A stretch of 30,599 nucleotides of DNA from CAIKOD01 sp035543455 (GTDB taxonomy: Archaea; Halobacteriota; Methanomicrobia; Methanomicrobiales; Methanospirillaceae): positions 1 through 30,599 of the forward strand of contig DATKKE010000051.1 in NCBI GenBank assembly GCA_035543455.1, read 5' to 3'. Every line of letters begins with the position of its first letter. Positions within the stretch are counted from its first letter, which is position 1. The notes under the pieces were generated by a model. That model made no database searches, was not told the origin of the DNA, and saw only the letters and a program-made list of their open reading frames with translations. This document shows positions 6,799 through 14,657 of the stretch, piece after piece. The position numbers and the translations under genes are program-made.

Positions 6799-8226
6799 TC
6801 AGGCTTCCCCGCCGAACGATTCGAGTCTCGTCTGGTACGTCCCTTCGACAAAGTCGATGACCGTTTCCTGCGATCTCTCCCCTTCGATCGAGACCGGATA
6901 ACAGCCCGTCAGGCAGCCTGTACAAAGATTTGCACGTTCTTCACCGATTGCCCCGATCAACGCTTCGAGCGAGATATGGTGCAGGGAGTCCGCCGTGATA
7001 CTGCGCTTCACTTCTTCCTCGATTTTATCACTTGCGATCAGCTCTTCGCGGGTCGGCATATCAACCCCGAGATAACAGGGGGCCCTGATTGCCGGCGACC
7101 CTATCCGCACGTGGATTTCACGTGCCCCGGCTTCACGCATCGTTTCGATGATCCGCCGCGATGTCGTACCCCGGACTATGCTGTCGTCAACGAGTACGAC
7201 TGATCGGTTACGGAGATGTTCCCTGATCGGGTTAAGTTTCATCCTGACGGCATTTTCCCGCGCTTTTTGCGAGGGCATGATGAATGTCCGTCCCATATAC
7301 CGGTTTTTCATGAGGCTCTCGACGAACGGAATGTGGGACCTCATGGAATATCCGATCGCATACGATGTGCCGGAGTCTGGTACGGCACATACGTTATCGG
7401 CCATCACCGGGTCCTCCTCGAATAATTTTGCCCCGATATTACGACGGACATCATAGACAAGTGCGCCGTCCATCACGGAATCCGCTCGTGCGAAATAGAT
7501 ATATTCGAAAATACAGTGCGCATGGCGGCTTGCGACAGCGATCTGGGTGGAGCGCATCCCCTGTATGTCAAGCCTTATTAATTCCCCGGGATTGACATCC
7601 CGGATAAATGTCCCGCCAAGGGCGTCTATAGCCACACTCTCGGAAGCAACGATGTACCCTTTCCTGGTCTTTCCAATACAGAGGGGCTTGATACCGAGGG
7701 GATCGCGAAAGGCGTACAGTACGCCGTCGACCATAAGGGCTACTGCATACGACCCCCTTAATGTCCGCATACAGTGGAGGACCGCATCTTCGATACCACC
7801 GGAGCTGCTGATCTCCTCGGTAATCAGCTTTGCAATGATCTCCGTATCCGTTGTGGTGCAGAAGATCTGGCCCCGCTGCTCATAGGCTTCGCGTAGTTCC
7901 CTGGTATTTACAAGATTTCCGTTATGGGCAATTGAGATGTTGTGGTCTTTAAAAAGGAAATTGAAGGGTTGGATATTCTCAGGCCGGTTTGCACCGGTTG
8001 TCGGATACCTGACGTGTCCGATCCCGACTGCCCCTTTAAGCCCGGACAGGATCTCCGTATTAAAAACATCGGCAACCAGGCCCTGTCCCTTGAATTTATG
8101 GAGACCTTCCTGATCGGAAGTTGCGATGCCTGCACTTTCCTGACCGCGGTGCTGAAGCGCGTACAGGGCGTAATATAAAGAAAAAGATACACCGCCAGCA
8201 TCGACGATGCCAACGATTCCACACAT
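6799..8226 (-). CDS. purF: Amidophosphoribosyltransferase
   Basis: PurF catalyses the first committed step of purine synthesis, PRPP plus glutamine to phosphoribosylamine. The 475-aa protein begins MCGIVGIVD, so Cys2, exposed after Met removal, is the glutaminase nucleophile and there is no longer propeptide. The N-terminal Ntn domain covers about 1-235. The PRTase domain has the PRPP loop VVLVDDSIVRGTT (343-355). Cys238, Cys384, Cys435 and Cys438 match the four ligands of the oxygen-sensitive [4Fe-4S] cluster found in Bacillus-type PurF. The ribosome binding site aggggg precedes the ATG, and the eL37 stop lies 8 bases upstream, so LSm-eL37-purF form an operon. purM is nearby at 10589 but in a different unit. 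Confidence 0.97.
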   Translation of the reverse strand: MCGIVGIVDAGGVSFSLYYALYALQHRGQESAGIATSDQEGLHKFKGQGLVADVFNTEILSGLKGAVGIGHVRYPTTGANRPENIQPFNFLFKDHNISIAHNGNLVNTRELREAYEQRGQIFCTTTDTEIIAKLITEEISSSGGIEDAVLHCMRTLRGSYAVALMVDGVLYAFRDPLGIKPLCIGKTRKGYIVASESVAIDALGGTFIRDVNPGELIRLDIQGMRSTQIAVASRHAHCIFEYIYFARADSVMDGALVYDVRRNIGAKLFEEDPVMADNVCAVPDSGTSYAIGYSMRSHIPFVESLMKNRYMGRTFIMPSQKARENAVRMKLNPIREHLRNRSVVLVDDSIVRGTTSRRIIETMREAGAREIHVRIGSPAIRAPCYLGVDMPTREELIASDKIEEEVKRSITADSLHHISLEALIGAIGEERANLCTGCLTGCYPVSIEGERSQETVIDFVEGTYQTRLESFGGEA

Positions 8227-8234
8227 GGTGCCCC

Positions 8235-8417
8235 CTAATGTGTCGGGACTTTTGGTCGCTTATTCAGCCATCTTACCCTGCGTAGTCGACTGCTTCTTCC
8301 GAAACCACACGCAGAGCAGATTTTGTGACGGCAGTGGTATGAGATACTCCCGCAACGCCGGCAGGCGATGTGGGTCTTCTTGTTCATCTTTCCCATCGAG
8401 GGAGTTCCTTTCGACAT
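8235..8417 (-). CDS. rpl37e: Large-subunit ribosomal protein eL37
   Basis: This 60-aa basic zinc-ribbon protein has CRRCGSISYH and CSACGFG, giving the two CxxC zinc pairs, and ends with a run of basic residues (SSRLRRVRWLNKRPK). It is the archaeal/eukaryotic-type 60S protein that binds 23S rRNA near the exit tunnel. The ribosome binding site ggtga lies just before the ATG. LSm is 30 bases upstream and purF 8 bases downstream; the LSm-eL37 pairing is widely conserved in archaea. Confidence 0.95.
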   Translation of the reverse strand: MSKGTPSMGKMNKKTHIACRRCGSISYHCRHKICSACGFGRSSRLRRVRWLNKRPKVPTH

Positions 8418-8447
8418 AACTGTTCACCCAAAAACCAAAGTTCTGTT

Positions 8448-8678
8448 TTATTGTTCAACTGATGGTGATATATAGATCACATTGTCTCCGCGAACGATGA
8501 GGGTCCCGACATTCCTGGTCTCACCGTTTTCTACATCGGTAGCCTTGTCAAGAACAAGGTTCATGTGCACATCATACCCCTGGAGGATTCCCCGAAGTTC
8601 CCTTCCTCCCTTGAGAGATACGATTACAGGCTGACGATTCAGTACCTGGTCCAAAATATCCAACGGCCTTTTTGTCAT
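8448..8678 (-). CDS. Sm-like archaeal protein (LSm)
   Basis: The start at 8678 gives 76 residues, MTKRPLDILDQVLNRQP, the usual beginning of archaeal LSm1-type proteins, and has a strong ribosome binding site (aggggg) a few bases upstream. The longer frame to 8813 would add 45 residues with no family counterpart. Sm1 (VIVSLKGGRELRGILQGYDVHMNLVL) and Sm2 (GTLIVRGDNVIYI) are both intact. LSm proteins form heptameric rings that bind U-rich RNA and tRNA precursors. It heads the LSm-eL37-purF operon. Confidence 0.95.
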   Translation of the reverse strand: MTKRPLDILDQVLNRQPVIVSLKGGRELRGILQGYDVHMNLVLDKATDVENGETRNVGTLIVRGDNVIYISPSVEQ

Positions 8679-8730
8679 GTAATCCCCCTGTATCAATCGC
8701 TTTGGAGTACTACATGTGCGTTCAGCGTAC

Positions 8731-8743
8731 AAATAAATATAAC
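8731..8743 (-). promoter_or_regulatory. Probable TATA box of the LSm-eL37-purF operon
   Basis: Read on the minus strand, the AT-rich gttatatttattt resembles the archaeal box A. It lies about 55-60 bases before the LSm ATG, predicting a leader of about 30 bases that carries the aggggg ribosome binding site. Confidence 0.45.
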
Positions 8744-8957
8744 GTACAGGGGCACGATCGTGTGCTGCCGGAAAGTCCGTAAAAATACCCGACAATTTAA
8801 ATTGGTTTGCCAAAATATGGACTGGAAGCAGAAAAAAACCGCCTTGTTCCCTAGGCCGGGGGCCTGCACTCTTCGGGAACGTTCATTGGGTATGGTATCA
8901 CTCCGGGCCATGGGGGATAGCTTTTCTTCCCGTACCGCCGTACCTGATTTGAAGACA

Positions 8958-9455
8958 ATGTCGAAGATCCAGGCAAAAAAACGGCACACTATCAGGAAAT
9001 CCCAGCTCAACCCGATATTTTCACGCCTCAAGGGTGAAATCAGCGATTCCTGGGTAATATTCCACCGGGACCAGCTTGAAATTGTCGAGACGACCACCCC
9101 CCTTCTTCTCTACCTGGTGGACAAAAAACCCCTGTTGATGGAACTTGATGGTATTGTATTCCCCACGCTTCGGGGAATCCTGGAACACCCGTTCCCTGAG
9201 AGGCGAATCGTTGTCGATTCAGGGGCAGTCCCCTATGTGGTAAACGGTGCCGATGTAATGCGACCCGGCATTGTCTCGATCAGCGATGATATCCGTGCAG
9301 GTGCACCTGCACAGGTAGTGGAGGAACGCCATGGAAAACCTATTGCGGTTTGTATCGCCCTCTATGATGCAGGCGGGATGAGGGAAATGAAAGGCGGAAA
9401 GGCCTGCAAAAATATCCACCATGTCGGGGATGAGATCTGGGCGCTGGAATTTTAG
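8958..9455 (+). CDS. PUA-domain RNA-binding protein
   Basis: The 165-aa protein has an N-terminal domain starting MSKIQAKKRHTIRKSQL and a C-terminal PUA domain (about 80-160) with VVDSGAVPYVVNGADVMRPGIVS, the usual PUA signature. It belongs to the archaeal MCT-1/Tma20-like family of translation-associated PUA proteins, related to the PUA half of arcTGT. The open frame extends far upstream, but the residues before 8958 do not look like the family; the family usually starts a few residues before the KRHTIRKS stretch. No good ribosome binding site is visible and the start is the least sure point. A TATA-like stretch (8795-8803) would place the transcript start near 8820. SepF follows on the same strand with its own promoter. 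Confidence 0.85.
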   Translation: MSKIQAKKRHTIRKSQLNPIFSRLKGEISDSWVIFHRDQLEIVETTTPLLLYLVDKKPLLMELDGIVFPTLRGILEHPFPERRIVVDSGAVPYVVNGADVMRPGIVSISDDIRAGAPAQVVEERHGKPIAVCIALYDAGGMREMKGGKACKNIHHVGDEIWALEF

Positions 9456-9539
9456 TGAGTGATACCTGGTGACACCGGGGCCTTTTTCCATAGACTCCGG
9501 ACAAAAAAATAAATCCCTGCCCATTATTGAATAGATACT

Positions 9540-9549
9540 ATTAAATAAA
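9540..9549 (+). promoter_or_regulatory. TATA box of sepF; transcript probably leaderless
   Basis: The stretch attaaataaa is a good box A. Its centre is about 25 bases before the sepF ATG, and no ribosome binding site precedes that ATG (only a T run), so transcription should begin at or next to the start codon. Confidence 0.55.
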
Positions 9550-9569
9550 ATTCAACATACCAGTTTTTT

Positions 9570-9938
9570 ATGGGAAAAATATTCGATACGCTTCTTGGTA
9601 AGTCGACGGTGTCGTCCGAAGAAGACTATATGGACCTAGACCTCCAGGAGTACGAAGCTGCAGAAGCAGGGGCACCGGCTCTTCTGGTAAAAATCGCAAC
9701 CGTCGGTGATATCAAGGACAGTCCGAAAGTGAAGGATGAGATTTACAATGGGAATGTCGTGATTGTTGACATCGGGCGCCTTAAGATGGACAAGGTAATG
9801 TACGAGCGGGTGCTCAAGGATCTAAAAGAAGTGGCAAAGGATGTCAACGGAGATATTATAGGCCTCGGTGACCAGCGATACGTCGTTGTTACGCCCCAGG
9901 GCGTTAAGATCTCCCGCGATAAAATTGGCGGTGTCTAG
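9570..9938 (+). CDS. sepF: Archaeal SepF cell-division protein
   Basis: The 122-aa protein has an N-terminal amphipathic segment (MGKIFDTLLGKS) suited to membrane binding, an acidic linker, and a C-terminal SepF core (about 38-120) with VKIATVGDIKDSPKVKDEIYNGNVVIVDIG and GDIIGLGDQRYVVVTP. In archaea SepF anchors FtsZ to the membrane and is essential for division where tested. The stop codon overlaps the GTG start of the ZPR1 gene by one base, so the two are translationally coupled. No ftsZ is in the window. Confidence 0.9.
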   Translation: MGKIFDTLLGKSTVSSEEDYMDLDLQEYEAAEAGAPALLVKIATVGDIKDSPKVKDEIYNGNVVIVDIGRLKMDKVMYERVLKDLKEVAKDVNGDIIGLGDQRYVVVTPQGVKISRDKIGGV

Positions 9939-10495
9939 TGCGGACGGTAGTCCGAGGACCCTGCCCCGTCTGTAATACTGAAATTGAATACCTTTACCAG
10001 ACTGACAATATTCCTTATTTTTCCGATATCCTCATTATCACGGCGAATTGCAGCGCATGCGGTTACCGGTATGTCGATACCCAGGTACTGGGTGAACACG
10101 AACCGGGCCGCCTGGAGTTTCATGTGGAATCGGCAGACGATATGCTCGTGCGTGTCGTCCGGAGTATGCGGGGTGTACTATATCTCCCGGAACTCGGGGT
10201 GAGAATTGACCCGGGGCCTGCCTGTGAGGGATTTGTCACTAATATCGAGGGTGTGCTCGAACGGGTTGCGAACGTTGTGAGGGGGGTGCTTTCCGGCGGG
10301 GAAGAAGGGGGGAGAGAGAAAGCCTCGATCCTTCTGGAGCAGATTGAATCGGCCAGGGAGGGCCTGTTCCCGGTAACCCTGATTATCGATGACCCTTCGG
10401 GAAACAGCGCAATCGTATCCGAAAAAACAAAAAAATCACCGATCCCGGAGAATAATTGCGATGATAATGAAGAGTCCCCCGGCCCCGGTACATGA
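9938..10495 (+). CDS. ZPR1-type zinc-finger protein
   Basis: This 185-aa protein begins at a GTG that shares one base with the sepF stop. It has one ZPR1 zinc finger, CPVCNTEIEYLYQTDNIPYF through CSACGYRY, followed by the beta-rich ZPR1 domain. Eukaryotic ZPR1 binds eEF1A and helps fold it; archaeal single-unit versions are likely to act similarly on aEF1A, but this is by family only. The last 30 residues are a disordered tail rich in Glu, Asn, Pro and Lys. Tight linkage with sepF is conserved in several Methanomicrobia as far as I recall. Confidence 0.9.
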   Translation: MRTVVRGPCPVCNTEIEYLYQTDNIPYFSDILIITANCSACGYRYVDTQVLGEHEPGRLEFHVESADDMLVRVVRSMRGVLYLPELGVRIDPGPACEGFVTNIEGVLERVANVVRGVLSGGEEGGREKASILLEQIESAREGLFPVTLIIDDPSGNSAIVSEKTKKSPIPENNCDDNEESPGPGT

Positions 10496-10497
10496 AA

Positions 10498-10525
10498 AAA
10501 AGGGGTCCTTTATCCCCCCTTCATT
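10498..10525. terminator. Possible terminator hairpin between convergent genes
   Basis: An A run, aggggt, a short loop and tcccccct, then T-rich sequence, lie right after the ZPR1 stop and face the purM 3' end. The arms pair through four or five G-C pairs and the flanks are A-rich and T-rich, so it could serve both directions. Confidence 0.4.
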
Positions 10526-10588
10526 TCGGGTTACTATTCGATTGACCAGTTAACGGCACCATGATATCTGTTGTTACCCTCTGGCAGT

Positions 10589-11581
10589 CTATGTTACGTT
10601 GATCTCTCCGAGCCATGCACCCGATCTCCTCGATACCTCTCCAACCACCCGTGATCCAGGTATTTCCCTTGTAACGCATGAAGCCTCATCAGGGCCGGTG
10701 ATATAGGCATACCCCATGCCCATGTTGAATGTCCTGTACATGACCGCCTCCGGGATCTCCGCACATTCCTGGATCCAGGTAAAAATTTCAGGACTTGGAA
10801 GAGGCCTGGATATTTCAAAGCCGTACCCGGATAAACGGGTGAAATTAAGAAGTCCTCCACCGGTAAGGTGACACATGCCATGGATATCGGCCAGGGTGTT
10901 GATCCTCAGACTTTCATGGTAAATTCTCGTCGGGGTCAGCAGTTCCTGTCCGAGGGTTTTCCCATTCCTGAGTTTCTGATCGTAACCGCCATGTTCTTCG
11001 GCGACCTTCCTCGCAAGCGTTAGCCCGTTGCTATGGATACCGCTCGAGGGGACCCCGATGATCAGGTCACCGGGCCGGATCTTCCCGCCGGTGACGACCT
11101 TTTCCTTGTCCTGAATTCCAAAACAGGTCCCGGCAAGGTCGAGTCCTTTAACAAGGCCCTTTAACGTCGCCGTTTCCCCCCCGACGATGTCGATATTGGC
11201 CTGGCGTGCGCCTTCATTAAGGCCGGTTCCGATTTGCGCCATTTTTTCAATATCAAGGTGATCTGTCGCGACATAATCAACAAACGCCACCGGTTCGATA
11301 TTCATGACGTAAAGGTCGTTTACATTCATGGCAATACAATCGATACCGACGGTCGACCAGTCACGCAGGTGGTCGGCCACAAGCATCTTCGTCCCGACAC
11401 CGTCAACGGTCAGCGCAAAGACCCTCTCGCCAAAATCGATGAGCCCTGCATAGTGTCCGGCCGAGCCGGTCACGGTATAGTTGCCTCTTCTCCTGTACGT
11501 GAGATTCGCAACCAGGGCGCGTATTGCCTTTGCTTCAAGATCGATATCCACACCGGCTTCCCGGTACGCATCGTCAGTCAT
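10589..11581 (-). CDS. purM: Phosphoribosylformylglycinamidine cyclo-ligase (AIR synthetase)
   Basis: PurM converts FGAM to aminoimidazole ribotide with ATP in purine synthesis. From the ATG at 11581 the protein has 330 residues, the normal length; the frame runs to 11611 but those extra ten residues are not family-like. Motifs include the start YREAGVDIDLEAKAI, the DGVGTK stretch, GIDCIAMNVNDL, GGETATLKGLV and GIHSNGLTLAR. The start overlaps the aspartate-kinase stop by eight bases, so the two genes are translationally coupled. Pairing a purine gene with lysC is not explained by pathway. purF lies 2.4 kb away in its own unit. Confidence 0.96.
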   Translation of the reverse strand: MTDDAYREAGVDIDLEAKAIRALVANLTYRRRGNYTVTGSAGHYAGLIDFGERVFALTVDGVGTKMLVADHLRDWSTVGIDCIAMNVNDLYVMNIEPVAFVDYVATDHLDIEKMAQIGTGLNEGARQANIDIVGGETATLKGLVKGLDLAGTCFGIQDKEKVVTGGKIRPGDLIIGVPSSGIHSNGLTLARKVAEEHGGYDQKLRNGKTLGQELLTPTRIYHESLRINTLADIHGMCHLTGGGLLNFTRLSGYGFEISRPLPSPEIFTWIQECAEIPEAVMYRTFNMGMGYAYITGPDEASCVTREIPGSRVVGEVSRRSGAWLGEINVT

Positions 11582-12983
11582 CACATTCCTCGGACAACCG
11601 GAACTCGTCATGGATTACCCGGACAGCACGCGGACCATCGGGTTGCCCTACGACAAACGATATGTTCACTTCCGATGAACCCTGGGATATCATGCGCACG
11701 TTAATCCCCGCACGCCCGAGTGCGGTGAATATCCGTCCCCCCGTGCCCCGTGCCCCGGCCATCCCGGCACCGACAACCGCCACTGCGCAGACCTTGCAGT
11801 CGATCGTCACTTCCCTGACGATTCCCTGGTTTACCAGCGGGGTGAGGGCTTCCTTTGCCATGGCTGCCTGGTTTTCTTCAATGATGAGCGAAATATTCGC
11901 CTCTGAAGAGCCCTGTGATATCATCATCACGTTTATTTCGTCCTCAGCAAGGGCCGAAAATATCGACTTCGCAACCCCGGGTCTCCCAATCATCTGGGCA
12001 CCGTTGATATTGATCGCAGCGACGTTTTCGATGTAGGTGATTGCCTTGACGACACGGCTGTCGTGCCGTTCGTCCCTGACGATGCAGGTGCCGGGATGGC
12101 CGGGGTTGAAGGTGTTTTTCACCCGGACGAGGATATTTTTCTTCATGGCAGGTTCGATCGATCGCGGGTGCATCACTTTTGCCCCGAAATAGGAGAGTTC
12201 CATTACTTCAAGGTACGAGACCGAGTCGAGGACACGGGCATCATCGATGAGCCTCGGGTCCGAGGTCATGATCCCGTCGACATCGGTCCAGATCCAGATC
12301 TCGTCGGCATCGATTCCCGCACCGATTATCGAGGCGGAATAATCGGACCCGCTCCTGCCGAGCGTGGTCACTATCCCTTCTTTCGTGCACCCCATGAAAC
12401 CCATGATCACCGGCACTTCGCAGGGAAGGAGCGGCAGGATCCGCTCCTGTATCTTCGATTCGCTTTCAGGGAGTGCCATGGCCTCGCCATGCTGGGACGT
12501 CGTAAGGATACCTGCCTCGCACCCGTCCAGGACCGACGAGGGGATACCATTTTGCCGAAACACCGCGCTTACGACGACGGCATTGAGCCGTTCGCCGAAC
12601 GTGATAATATAGTCCTGCGATCTTGGCGTGACTTCACGCAGGTTGTGGACTGCTGAAAAGATATTCTCCAGGTTCTTCAGCAGGGATTCAATGGCAGGTT
12701 TTGCATTTCGGATCTGGTCCCTTGCTGCTTCCTCGAGAACCTTCATATGTCGGACCCTTAGCGACGTGATAAAGGGTTCAATCGCCCTGTCGTCGGAGCT
12801 CCCGGCAATTTCAGCGGCTAAGGAGATCAGCTGGTCAGTAACGCCCCGCTGTGCCGAAACAACCACAGCAACTTCGTTCCCGGACTCCCGGCACGAACGG
12901 ACAATGTCGGTAACCCGGGAAATGCTTCCCGCATCGGCAACCGAGGTGCCCCCAAATTTCATTAAAAACCTCATTCCGGCCAT
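11574..12983 (-). CDS. lysC: Aspartate kinase with two ACT domains
   Basis: The enzyme phosphorylates aspartate, the first step toward lysine, threonine, methionine and isoleucine. The 469-aa protein has the amino-acid kinase domain (start MKFGGTSVADA, then ITFGERLNA, TLGRSGSDYSA and TDVDGIMTSDPR) followed by two ACT domains near 320-460. Each ACT domain has the MISQGSSE(A/V)NIS signature that builds the allosteric lysine/threonine site. Start candidates are 12983 (MAGMRF) and 12974 (MRFLMKFGG); neither has a strong ribosome binding site and a TATA-like stretch near 13003 fits a leaderless transcript. It is divergent from tfrA across only 51 bases and overlaps purM downstream. Confidence 0.96.
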   Translation of the reverse strand: MAGMRFLMKFGGTSVADAGSISRVTDIVRSCRESGNEVAVVVSAQRGVTDQLISLAAEIAGSSDDRAIEPFITSLRVRHMKVLEEAARDQIRNAKPAIESLLKNLENIFSAVHNLREVTPRSQDYIITFGERLNAVVVSAVFRQNGIPSSVLDGCEAGILTTSQHGEAMALPESESKIQERILPLLPCEVPVIMGFMGCTKEGIVTTLGRSGSDYSASIIGAGIDADEIWIWTDVDGIMTSDPRLIDDARVLDSVSYLEVMELSYFGAKVMHPRSIEPAMKKNILVRVKNTFNPGHPGTCIVRDERHDSRVVKAITYIENVAAININGAQMIGRPGVAKSIFSALAEDEINVMMISQGSSEANISLIIEENQAAMAKEALTPLVNQGIVREVTIDCKVCAVAVVGAGMAGARGTGGRIFTALGRAGINVRMISQGSSEVNISFVVGQPDGPRAVRVIHDEFRLSEECDD

Positions 12984-13034
12984 TCCTGCAATTCCAAGCT
13001 ATTTATGTAATTATAGGATTCACGTAATAATAAG

Positions 13035-14657
13035 ATGCGGTCAGATGATATTGTCGATTGCCATGTTCTCGTTATAGGAAGCGGCGGTGCCGGCGTCAGA
13101 GCCGCGATAGAGGCGGACAGGTATGGCGACACGGTGCTTATCTCGAAAACTATCGTGGGTAAAGGCGGGTGCACACCGATGGCTGAAGGGGGGTATAACG
13201 CTGTATTATCGGAGGAGGACTCCTGTGAGATTCATTTTGAGGATACTCTCCGTGGCGGGGCTTACTTAAACGACCGCGAATTGATCAGGATTTTGGTAGA
13301 AGAGGCCCCGCAGAGGGTGGACGACCTGGTCAGGTGGGGAGCGGTATTCGATGTTACGCCCGATTCCTGTGTCGCCCAACGGCCATTTGGGGGACAACGC
13401 TTCCCGAGGACCTGCTATGCGGGAGACCGGACCGGTCATGAGATGATGGTCACCCTCACGGAGAGGTTAAGTGATACATCGGTCGCTACGTTCCAAGAGG
13501 TCTCTGTTATATCGCTTCTCAGGGATAACGGCGGCATTTCCGGGGCGGTTGGACTCGACCGGAACGGGGATTTGATCACGTTTCTCGCGGATAGCACGGT
13601 GCTTGCGACAGGTGGCGGGACGAAGGTCTACGATATTTCAACGAACTCTTCAAGCGGAACCGGTGACGGCTATGCAATCGGATACCATGCCGGAGCTGAA
13701 CTTATCGATATGGAACAGGTACAATTCCACCCGACGGGGGCTGTATACCCGTACGATGCACGGGGTCGCCTGGTGACCGAAGCCGTCCGCGGAGAAGGGG
13801 GCGTCCTGAAAAACCGCCTGGGAGAGCGCTTCATGAAACGGTACGACCCTGCCCGAATGGAACTGTCGACCCGGGACATCGTTTCCCGTTCCATCGCGAC
13901 CGAGATCATCGAAGGGAGAGGTACTGACCACAATGCCATATATCTCGATGTAACCCACCTGCCGGCCCGGCAGATCGAGGAACGTCTCCCGGTGATGCTC
14001 GAGCAGTTCATGAAATTCGGTGTGGACATCCGTAAGGAGCCGATGGAAGTGGCGCCAACCGCACATCACGTAATGGGGGGTCTCAGGATAGCCCCTGATT
14101 GTTCAACCACCCTGAAACGGCTCTACGCCTGTGGCGAGGTGGCCGGGGGCGTTCACGGGGCCAACCGGCTCGGGGGAAATGCACTGGCCGATACGCAGGT
14201 ATTCGGGAAACGTGCCGGTGAATCGGCAGGCAAAGCGCCCTTTCTGGAGAAGAGTCCCGACGATGTGCAGATAGCCGTACAGGTAAAGAGGCTCGACCGG
14301 TTTTTTCACGGGGATACCGACCCGGCAAAGGTTATTCAAACCCTGAAGAAGGCCATGTGGGAAGGTGCCGGTATTTTCAGGACGGCAGACGGCCTTAAAC
14401 AAACCCTCCGGACAATACGGAACCTCCAGGGGGTCTCACTCCGGGCAAAATCCACGGAAAACCTTGCGGAGTGCTGCACGGCTGAAAACATGCTGGTAAC
14501 TTCTTCATTGATCGTCCAGTCTGCATTATTGAGACCGGAATCGCGCGGCGCCCACGTAAGAAAAGACATAACCCAGGACTGGTCACCCGAAACATCGCCC
14601 TTCGGCCACACGTATATATCGCTCACCTGCTATGGAATCGAGAAGGTGCCTGTATGA
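13035..14657 (+). CDS. tfrA: CoM/CoB-dependent fumarate reductase, subunit A (flavoprotein)
   Basis: TfrA is the FAD subunit of thiol:fumarate reductase, which reduces fumarate to succinate with coenzyme M and coenzyme B and releases the heterodisulfide. The 540-aa protein carries an N-terminal FAD-binding fold (VLVIGSGGAGVRAAIEA, residues 11-27). It has the covalent-flavin-region glycines GGCTPMAEGGYN, the substrate-site segments QFHPTGAV, RGEGG and AHHVMGGLRI, and the flavin closure GEVAGGVHGANRLGGNAL. It is soluble, without membrane segments, unlike SdhA in a respiratory complex. The next gene, tfrB, overlaps by four bases (ATGA), which is decisive for calling Tfr rather than succinate dehydrogenase or aspartate oxidase. 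The product feeds succinate to biosynthesis in the incomplete reductive TCA path of methanogens. Confidence 0.95.
   Translation: MRSDDIVDCHVLVIGSGGAGVRAAIEADRYGDTVLISKTIVGKGGCTPMAEGGYNAVLSEEDSCEIHFEDTLRGGAYLNDRELIRILVEEAPQRVDDLVRWGAVFDVTPDSCVAQRPFGGQRFPRTCYAGDRTGHEMMVTLTERLSDTSVATFQEVSVISLLRDNGGISGAVGLDRNGDLITFLADSTVLATGGGTKVYDISTNSSSGTGDGYAIGYHAGAELIDMEQVQFHPTGAVYPYDARGRLVTEAVRGEGGVLKNRLGERFMKRYDPARMELSTRDIVSRSIATEIIEGRGTDHNAIYLDVTHLPARQIEERLPVMLEQFMKFGVDIRKEPMEVAPTAHHVMGGLRIAPDCSTTLKRLYACGEVAGGVHGANRLGGNALADTQVFGKRAGESAGKAPFLEKSPDDVQIAVQVKRLDRFFHGDTDPAKVIQTLKKAMWEGAGIFRTADGLKQTLRTIRNLQGVSLRAKSTENLAECCTAENMLVTSSLIVQSALLRPESRGAHVRKDITQDWSPETSPFGHTYISLTCYGIEKVPV

Noticed and set aside
8565..8957. 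N-terminal extension of the PUA protein
   Set aside because: The extra 131 codons overlap the LSm gene on the other strand and have no family-like residues; the conserved start begins at 8958.
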